Shown here: positions 57,606 through 64,000 of the stretch, in pieces
Position numbering within the stretch: the stretch's first letter is position 1
Layout: every line of letters starts with the position of its first letter
Source of the DNA: Cellulosimicrobium sp. CUA-896
GTDB lineage: Bacteria; Actinomycetota; Actinomycetes; Actinomycetales; Cellulomonadaceae
Direction of reading: 5' to 3'
NCBI RefSeq assembly: GCF_001942335.1
Contig: NZ_MKKH01000004.1
Span: forward strand, 1-64,000
DNA: 64,000 bases
Program-made: the position numbers and the translations under genes
Notes under the pieces: generated by a model
The model's database searches: none
What the model was told of the DNA's origin: nothing
What the model saw: the letters and a program-made list of their open reading frames with translations, nothing else

Positions 57606-57793
57606 CGTCGAGTACCTCTCTGGTCGTCGCGCGCCGTGCGGCGCACGCTCGGACGTCGTCGTTCGAGCTCTGCCCCGTGCCGGGGCCGTGCGTCCTCCTT
57701 CCGTCCGGGGCGTCGTCGCCGGGAGGGCCGTCGTCGAACCGGTTCGCCGACGGGCGTGCGGGTCGGCGTGCGGGCGCGGGCGCGCCCGCACGC

Positions 57794-59938
57794 TCAGGTC
57801 GTGGGAGCGCCGGGCGCCACCGCACCGGTCGTGCGGCCGACGACGTGCGCGAGCGCGCCGTCGCGCAGGAAGACGGGCACGACGTCGAGGGGCGCGTCCG
57901 CGTGGACCGTCCGCCCGCCGTCCTGCACCTCGCCGGTCGCCGCGTCGGTCCACCGGGCGCCCGCGGGCAGGTACACCTCGCGCTCGCGCGCCCCCGCCTC
58001 GAGGACGGGCGCCACGAGGACGTCCGGGCCGAGGAGGAACTCGTCGTCCACGTCCCACGCCCGGGCGTCGCCCGGGAAGTCGTGGAACAGCCCGCGCATC
58101 ACGGGCTGGCCGTCGGTGTGCGCGGCACGCATGACATCGCGCACGTACGGCCGCAGCGTCTCGCGCAGGTGCACGTAGCGCTCGAGCACGCTGTACACCT
58201 CCTCGCCGAAGCTCCACAGCTCGTTCGGCCCGCCCGACCGCAGGCGGCGCGAGCCGTCGGCGGCCTCGATCTCCTCGTACGGCAGCCGGTCGCCGTGGAG
58301 CCGCATCACCGGGCTGAACGCGCCGAGCTGGAACCACCGCACGAGCAGCTCGTGGAACGCCGGGTCGGTGACGTCCCCGCGGTGGAAGCCGCCGATGTCC
58401 GTGGTGAACCACGGGATGCCGGCGACGCCCATGTGGATGCCCGCGGTGACCTGCCGGGCCATGTCGTCGAACGTCGAGCTGATGTCGCCGGACCACACCA
58501 GCGCGCCGTACCGCTGACTGCCCGCCCAGGCGCACCGCACGAGGTTGACCACCTCCTCCTCGCCGTCGGCCCGCTGCCCGTCCCAGAAGGCCCGGGCGAA
58601 GAGCTGCGGGTAGAGGTTGCCGACCTGGAGGTTCGGCCCGCGGTGGTACCGGTACGCGTCGAAGTCGTACACGCCGTACTCGGGCTCGGCCTCGTCGAGC
58701 CAGAACGTGCGCACGCCGTGCTCGCCGTAGTTGCGGCGGCACGTCTCCCACAGCCACCGCCGCGTCTCGGGGTTCGTCACGTCGAGGAACGCGCTCGGCC
58801 CCTCGAAGGACATCTGCACGTCGAGGCCGCGCTCGGCCCGGACGAGGAGGTTGTTGCGGCGCAGGTGCGCGTAGTTCTCGGACTCGAGCGAGACCTGCGG
58901 CCAGACGGAGACCATGAGCTCGACGCCGAGCTCGCGCAGCTCGTCGACCATCGCCGACGGGTCGGGCCAGAACTCGTCCTCGAACCGGTAGTCGCCCATC
59001 CTCGGCCAGTGGAAGAAGTCGGCGACGATCACGTCGAGCGGCAGCCCGCGGCGGCGGTGCTCGCGCGCCACCTCGAGGAGCTGCTCGGCGTTCCAGTACC
59101 GCAGCTTGCACTGCCAGAACCCGAGCCCGCGCTCGGGCATCATCGGCGCGTGGCCGGTCGCGTCGGCGTACGCGCGCGTGATCTGCGCCGGGGTGTCGCC
59201 GGCCGTCACCCAGTAGTCGAGCTGCCGGGTCGACTCGGCGTACCACTCGGTGCGGTTGCGGGCGAAGGTCGCGCGCCGATCGCCGGGTCCTCCACAGGAA
59301 CCCGTACCCCCGCGCTGGACAGCACGAACGGCACGCTCGCCTGGGAGTTGCGGTGCGCGAGCTCGAACACGCGAGCCCTTGAGGTCCAGCACGTGCTGCT
59401 GGTACTGGCCCATCCCGTACAGCTTCTCGTCCGGGTCGGACTCGAACGACGCCGTGAGCTCGAGGTCGCCGCCGAGCCGCGGCCGGAACCGGCGCGCGAC
59501 GAGGTCGAGCGAGCCGCCGCGGTCGTGCTCGCGCAGCAGCAGCGTGCCGTGCCGGTCGTAGAACGCCAGCTCGCACCGGGAGCGCTCGTAGCCGACGGGC
59601 TCGTGGAACCACCGCGTCACGCGCAGCTCGACGCGCAGGTCGCCGACGACGAGCGTCGCGCCGTCGTCCCGGGTCTCGACCCGGACGTCGGCCGCCGTGT
59701 CGGGGCCGGCCTCGCCGTCCTGCCCGACCGCGCCCGGCACCTGGTCGCGCGGGAGCAGCGCGTGCTCGGTGTCGACGACGTCGCCCATGAGCGTCGCGCG
59801 CACCCGGACGCTGTCCCGGCCCCACGGCTCGACGACGAGCGTCTCCCCGTCGCCGCGCCACACCACGCGACCTCCGTCCACGTGGACGGGCGGCTGGTCC
59901 ACCGCGCTGCCGGTGCTGTGCGTGCTGTCGGTGCTCAT
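57794..59938 (-). CDS. GH31 alpha-glycosidase (alpha-xylosidase/alpha-glucosidase type), clustered indels
   Basis: A cytoplasmic enzyme of about 714 residues. It has the GH31 pattern ERGLGFWQCKLRYWN, the nucleophile Asp in TFWLDEAEPEYG (about 416), the acid/base Asp in LVWSGDISSTFDDM (about 483) and IPWFTTDIGGFHRGD. Between 59270 and 59390 the family sequence ELAHRNSQASVPFVLSS and GYGFLW appears in other frames, with at least three indels that restore the frame. ATG 59938 follows AAGGAGA. Members cleave alpha-linked xylose, glucose or galactose. Context points to side-chain removal from imported oligosaccharides. Confidence 0.85.
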   Translation of the reverse strand: MSTDSTHSTGSAVDQPPVHVDGGRVVWRGDGETLVVEPWGRDSVRVRATLMGDVVDTEHALLPRDQVPGAVGQDGEAGPDTAADVRVETRDDGATLVVGDLRVELRVTRWFHEPVGYERSRCELAFYDRHGTLLLREHDRGGSLDLVARRFRPRLGGDLELTASFESDPDEKLYGMGQYQQHVLDLKGSRVRARAPQLPGERAVRAVQRGGTGSCGGPGDRRATFARNRTEWYAESTRQLDYWVTAGDTPAQITRAYADATGHAPMMPERGLGFWQCKLRYWNAEQLLEVAREHRRRGLPLDVIVADFFHWPRMGDYRFEDEFWPDPSAMVDELRELGVELMVSVWPQVSLESENYAHLRRNNLLVRAERGLDVQMSFEGPSAFLDVTNPETRRWLWETCRRNYGEHGVRTFWLDEAEPEYGVYDFDAYRYHRGPNLQVGNLYPQLFARAFWDGQRADGEEEVVNLVRCAWAGSQRYGALVWSGDISSTFDDMARQVTAGIHMGVAGIPWFTTDIGGFHRGDVTDPAFHELLVRWFQLGAFSPVMRLHGDRLPYEEIEAADGSRRLRSGGPNELWSFGEEVYSVLERYVHLRETLRPYVRDVMRAAHTDGQPVMRGLFHDFPGDARAWDVDDEFLLGPDVLVAPVLEAGAREREVYLPAGARWTDAATGEVQDGGRTVHADAPLDVVPVFLRDGALAHVVGRTTGAVAPGAPTT

Positions 59939-59953
59939 CCGGTCTCCTTCGAC

Positions 59954-60000
59954 GGTGACGGGCGGGTGTGACGGGCGGGTGCGACGGGCGGGTGTGACGG
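59954..60000 (+). repeat. Tandem GTGACGGGCGGGT repeats
   Basis: Three and a half 13-bp units fill the gap between the GH31 start and the GH127 stop. They resemble the repeats downstream of tag at 51783-51871. Confidence 0.65.
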
Positions 60001-61966
60001 TCAGAGGGTGGGCAGGAACACCCGCATGGTCGACGGCCCGCGCTCGGCCCACCGGTGGTACGGCACGAGCGAGAGGTCGAGCTCCTCGCGCGGCACGGCG
60101 ATCTCGGGCGCGCCCGAATACGGCAGCCCGGTCCGGTCCGCACGCGGCACCACGACCGAACCGCGCACGACGGCGCCGTCGGCCTCGGGCCGCGGGGCGA
60201 CCGCCGGGTCGACGCGTACGTCCTCGAGCGCCACCCCGTCCGGCAGGTCGGTCGACTCCAGGCACAGCACGAGCGGACCGCGCTCGACCGCGACGCAGCC
60301 GCGCACCGCGTCGACGCGCGGATCCGGCCACGTCAGGCGCGGGTCCGTCGGGAGGTCGAGCACGACGCGTCGCCCGGGCGCAGCGCGCCGCGGACCTCGG
60401 CCCAGCCGGGGGCGACCGGACGGGCGTCCCGTCCCGGCGCGACGAGGGTCGCCCCGTGCGCCCACGCGGGCACGCGCAGCCGCAGGGAGACCTCGCGCTC
60501 CGGCGCGTCGAGGACCTCGACGCGCACGGCGCCGTCGTCGGGGTACCGGGACTCGACGCGCACGGCGAGCTCCCCGCCGGCGTCGAGCGACGCGCGGACC
60601 TCACCGGCCGCGTACTGCAGGAGCGCGAGCTCGTCGCCGTCGACCGACGCGGCGTAGGTGTGCCACGACGCGAGGGTGCGGGCCACGTTCGTCGGGCAGC
60701 AGGACACGTCGAACCAGGCGCGCGCACCCCGCCCTCGGCGCGCGGGTTCTCCGCGTCGGGCTCGACGTCCTGCCCGGCCACGCGCTGGTGGAGCGGGTTG
60801 GCGTAGAAGAACGCGCGTCCGTCGGAGCGGGGCGAGGTCGCGACGACGTTGTAGAACGTGCGCTCCATGAGGTCGGCGTAGCGGACGTCGCCGGTCGCGA
60901 GGTAGAGCCGCCACGACACCATGCCCGAGGCCACTCCCGCACAGGTCTCGCAGTACGCACGGTCGGACGGCAGCTCCCAGTCGTCGCCGAAGCCCTCGTC
61001 CTGGTGGCGCGACCCCATGCCTCCCGTGAGGTAGGTGCGTCGCTCGACGCTGCGCTCCCACTGCCGCGTCACGGCGTCGAGGAGCCCGGCGTCGCCGGTG
61101 TCGACGGCGACGTCGATCGCGCCGGCCGCGAGGTAGAGCGCGCGCACGGCGTGGCCGCGCCAGACGTCGGCCTCGCGCACGGGCACGTCGTCCTGGAAGT
61201 ACGCGGGGCTGAGCAGCGGGATGGGCGTGAGCGTGCCGTGCCCGCGCCGCTCCACGAACAGCCGCGCCTGCTCGGTGTACCGCGGCTCGTCGAGCGCGCG
61301 CCCGAGCTCGGCGAGCCCGACCTCGATCTCGGGGTGGCCGCAGATGCCCTGCCGTCCGTCGGGTCCGAACTCGGCGCACACCTGATCGGCCACGCGCCGC
61401 GCGACCTCGACGAGCCGGTCCTCGCCCGTCGTGCGCACGCGAGCGACCGCGGCCTGGAGCAGGTGGCCCGCGCAGTACAGCTCGTGCCCGCTCTCGAGGT
61501 CGGTCCAGCGTCCGGCCTGGCCGGCGTGCCCGAAGCACGTGTTGAGGTAGCCGTCGTCGTCCTGCGCCGCCGCGACCCGGCCGACGAGGCGCTCGAAGGT
61601 CGCCTCGAGCCCGGTGTCCTGCGTGCGCCCGAGCTCCCACGCCATCGCCTCGAGGAGCTTGTAGACCTCCGAGTCGGAGAACTGCCATCCCGTGCGGTCG
61701 CGGTCGGCGGTGCCGCCCGCGGCCACGGCGTCGAAGTTCGCGAGCCAGCCGAGGCGCTCCATCCACGTCAGGCAGTGGTCGAACGTCGCGCGGGCGTTCG
61801 TCTCCTGGAGGTCGCCCCAGAACCCGCCGGCGAGGCGGACCTCGCCGATGCCCAGCCCGCGGCGGCCCGGGGTCGGCGTGACGACGGGGCGGGCCCGTCG
61901 CGCGTCGTCGGCGGCACCCGCCGGTCCCGGTGCGGGCGGCGTGGTGAGTGTGGCGTGGTCGGTCAC
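60001..61966 (-). CDS. GH127 beta-L-arabinofuranosidase-like enzyme, two frameshifts
   Basis: About 655 residues of the (alpha/alpha)6-barrel GH127 family (HypBA1). The zinc and cysteine-nucleophile site is present: AYCETCAGV (Glu/Cys near 338-341) and SCCPTNVARTLAS (Cys pair near 419-420). These positions are very close to those of Bifidobacterium HypBA1. Other family sequence includes EVRLAGGFWGDLQETN, GHELYCAGHLLQAAV and YLTGGMGSRHQDEGFGD. Frames change near 60725 and 60370. GTG 61966 starts it. It would release L-arabinose from beta-linked arabino-oligosaccharides in the cytoplasm. Confidence 0.87.
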
Positions 61967-62048
61967 GAGGAGTCCTTCGGTGGGGGATGCGGGCCGGGCC
62001 GGGCCGGGCGCGCCGTCGTCCCGGGTGCGGACGACGGCGTGCGGGCGC

Positions 62049-62867
62049 TCAGTCCTTGACGGCGCCGGCGGTGACGCCCGCCGCGACGAAGCGCTGGGCG
62101 AGCACGAGCAGCACGGCGGCGGGCACGGACGCGACGACGGCGGTCGCCATGATCGCGTTCCACTGCGTGGTGTTGTTGCCGATGTAGTTGTAGATGCCGA
62201 GGGTGATCGGGATCATGTCGCCGTTGCGGTTGAGCGTGGACGCGAAGATGAAGTCCGACCACGCCCACAGGAACGCGAACAGCGCCACGGTGACGGTCGA
62301 GTTCCGGCTGATCGGGACGACGACCGACCAGAACGACCGCCACGGGCCCGCGCCGTCGACACGCGCCGCCTGGAGCAGCTCGCGCGGGATGCCGGACATG
62401 AACGCTGTGTACAGCAGCACGCCGAACGGCACCGCGATCGTCGAGTCCGCGATGATCAGGCCCGGGATCGTGTTGAGCAGGTCGAGGCGCACGTAGATCG
62501 CGTAGAAGCCCATCGCCATGACGACGGCCGGGATCATCTGCGCGACGAGCAGCAGGAAGTTCAGGCTGCGCCGGCCGCGGAGGTTGAGCTGCGCGATCGC
62601 GTAGCCCGCGGGGGCGGCGATGGCGATCGTCAGGACGACGGTGCCCAGACCCACGAGCAGGCTCGTGCCCAGCGCGGGGAGCTGCTGCTCGAAGACCCGG
62701 GTGTACCCCTCGAACGTGGGGTCCCACGGGAACCAGTGCGGCGGGTTCGCGCGCAGGTCCGACGTCTTCGTCAGGGAGACGTTCGCCATCCAGTAGACGG
62801 GGAACAGCATGAGGGCGGTGAAGACGACGCCGAGGACGGTCTTCCACCAGGGACGGGTCGTGGTCAT
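62049..62867 (-). CDS. Carbohydrate ABC transporter permease (MalG-type)
   Basis: The 272-residue permease has six helices and the EAA coupling loop LLQAARVDGAGPWRSFWSVV. It begins with a first helix LGVVFTALMLFPVYWM and ends in QRFVAAGVTAGAVKD, the classic CUT1 permease C-terminus. It overlaps the partner permease by four bases (ATGA). The operon context suggests arabinose-containing oligosaccharides as cargo. Confidence 0.88.
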   Translation of the reverse strand: MTTTRPWWKTVLGVVFTALMLFPVYWMANVSLTKTSDLRANPPHWFPWDPTFEGYTRVFEQQLPALGTSLLVGLGTVVLTIAIAAPAGYAIAQLNLRGRRSLNFLLLVAQMIPAVVMAMGFYAIYVRLDLLNTIPGLIIADSTIAVPFGVLLYTAFMSGIPRELLQAARVDGAGPWRSFWSVVVPISRNSTVTVALFAFLWAWSDFIFASTLNRNGDMIPITLGIYNYIGNNTTQWNAIMATAVVASVPAAVLLVLAQRFVAAGVTAGAVKD

Positions 62868-63842
62868 GACGCCTCCTGACGGCGCTGGAGCTGCAGGTGC
62901 AGGAACCCGAAGACGAGCGCGACGAGGATGAGGATGTTGCCCACGGCCGCGGCGGGCGAGAAGTCGGGCTGGCCGGTGCCGAACGCCTCGCGGTAGGACC
63001 ACACGGCGAACGTCGTCGACGCGTCGCCCGGCCCGCCGGTCGTCATGACCCAGATCACGTCGACGACCTTGAGCGTGTAGATGAGGCCGAGCAGGATCGT
63101 GATGGCCGAGACGGGGCGCAGGAGCGGCAGCGTGATGCTGCGGAACTGACGCCACGCGCCGGCACCGTCGAGCGACGCCGCCTCGTAGACGTCCCCGGGG
63201 ATGTTCTGCAGCCCGGAGTACAGGATGACGAGGTTGAACGGGATGCCGAGCCACACGTTCGCGATCGTCACGGCGATCAGGGCGGTGTCGGGCGAGGTGA
63301 GCCAGTTGATCTGCTCGACCCCGAAGGCGCCGAGCACCGAGTTGACGATGCCGTTCTCGCTGCTGAGCATCCACGCCCAGGTGGACGCCGACACGATGAG
63401 CGGCAGGAGCCACGGCACGAGGAACAGCGCGCGCAGCACGTTCGAGAGCCGGAAGCTCGACCGGAAGAACACCGCGAGCGCGAGGCCGATGACGAACTGG
63501 AACGCGATCGACACGAACGTGAAGACCACGGTGTTCCACAGCGCGGTGGGGAACGTCGAGGACGCGAACACGTCGGCGAAGTTCTCGAGGCCCACGAACT
63601 CGGCGTTGCCTGGACGAACGCCCGGATGTTGTAGTCGTGCACGCTGAGGTCGATGTTGCGCCACAGCGGGTACGCGTAGAAGAGCACCAGGTAGACCAGC
63701 AGGGGGGCCGCGAAGCCCACTGCCGCCCACTGGCTGGCGTTCGGTCCCCGCCGGCGGCGGCGGCCCCCGGGGGCGGCGGGCGTGGTGCCCGCCGCTCCAG
63801 GGTGCTGTCGCTCGTCCCGACGGCGGTCGGGATGGTCGTCAT
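62864..63842 (-). CDS. Carbohydrate ABC transporter permease (MalF/UgpA-type), two frameshifts
   Basis: About 325 residues with six helices and the EAA loop VYEAASLDGAGAWRQFRSIT. ATG 63842 follows GGAGGACGAG. The Pro/Ala-rich N-terminus is in one frame, the first helix (GFAAPLLVYLVLFYAYPLWR) in a second, and everything from NAEFVGLENFADVF in a third, with shifts near 63725 and 63605. With the MalG-type protein it forms the membrane channel of a CUT1 importer. No ATPase gene is nearby, so a shared MsiK-type ATPase is probable. Confidence 0.85.
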
Positions 63843-63895
63843 GACTCGTCCTCCACTGAGGTGTGATCGCTCACATCACGCGCGTCGCGCGTGCG

Positions 63896-64000
63896 TCAGC
63901 TCGTGGCGGCCTCGGCCTCGGCCTGCGCGGTCTCGAGAGCCTCCTGCGGCGTCGCCGCGCCCGAGAGCGCGTCCTGCACCGCGCCCCACAGCGCCTCGGA
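63896..64000 (-). CDS. C-terminal end of a gene upstream of the permeases, probably the sugar-binding lipoprotein
   Basis: The last 34 residues (ALWGAVQDALSGAATPQEAL, then an Ala/Glu-rich end) run off the window edge. The pattern A-x-Q-x-A-L-x-G-x-x-T-P-x-E-A-L is the usual C-terminus of SBP_bac_1 sugar-binding proteins, and the position before two CUT1 permease genes fits. Confidence 0.75.
   Translation of the reverse strand, partial: SEALWGAVQDALSGAATPQEALETAQAEAEAATS

Noticed and set aside
54168-58178. Very long open frame on the plus strand antisense to the secreted hydrolase
   Set aside because: High GC makes long antisense frames common. It is Arg/Val/Asp-rich with no domain pattern, while the opposite strand has a signal peptide, catalytic motifs and binding modules.
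1-64000. rRNA, tRNA or riboswitch genes
   Set aside because: No cloverleaf with a typical T-loop sequence, no rRNA segment and no recognisable riboswitch core were seen on either strand by eye. A covariance-model scan would be decisive.

Overview
The window is very GC-rich actinobacterial chromosome with strong third-position GC bias, GTG starts and frequent ATGA/GTGA gene overlaps. Secreted multidomain glycosidases, a GH127/GH31 pentose-oligosaccharide locus, a DosR-type regulator and an HrpA helicase suggest a plant-polymer-degrading member of the Cellulomonadaceae or Promicromonosporaceae (Cellulomonas, Cellulosimicrobium or Isoptericola type). The genus is an inference. No rRNA, tRNA, CRISPR array or phage integrase was seen.

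About twenty genes are split by single-base indels, mostly in G or C runs, while conserved motifs continue in the next frame. I read these as one gene each and treat the breaks as probable sequence errors, not pseudogenes.

Layout. 0-12.9 kb: a secreted M15 peptidase, a coiled-coil lipoprotein, a DoxX-like membrane protein, a DevS/DevR-like two-component pair with a flavin-binding oxidase-fold protein and a universal stress protein (several sharing a GGGACCTTCGCCC-like box), a Mn/Fe ABC transporter with an operator over a probably leaderless start, a second coiled-coil protein and a luciferase-like oxidoreductase. 12.9-26.4 kb: an epimerase, an MFS exporter coupled to a siderophore-interacting protein, an HD/LuxR regulator, an acetyltransferase, a 1,500-residue secreted metallophosphoesterase, an ion channel, a nucleotidyltransferase beside a truncated HEPN-like partner, and a VapBC pair. 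26.5-31.4 kb: hrpA, carrying several copies of a dispersed DNA repeat.

31.4-42.5 kb is the most unusual part. A peptide-type ABC transporter (including a permease-ATPase fusion), a prolidase-like amidohydrolase, a tightly coupled amidohydrolase / cytidine-deaminase-fold / creatininase trio, an MFS transporter and a GntR/FCD regulator all have the same ATTGGATMCA site in their promoter regions. This looks like one regulon for uptake and breakdown of an unidentified nitrogenous compound.

42.5-53.4 kb is mostly housekeeping: 2H phosphoesterase, KAS II, amino acid permease, PspC, ene-reductase, a DrrAB-like exporter with a TetR regulator, a membrane protein with a winged-helix regulator, Tag glycosylase and serine dehydratase. 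The 53.4-53.7 kb gap holds a duplicated stop-codon region, a 95-bp MITE-like element and a long palindrome. 53.7-64 kb is a leftward saccharide operon: binding protein, two permeases, GH127, GH31 and a large secreted clan-A hydrolase.
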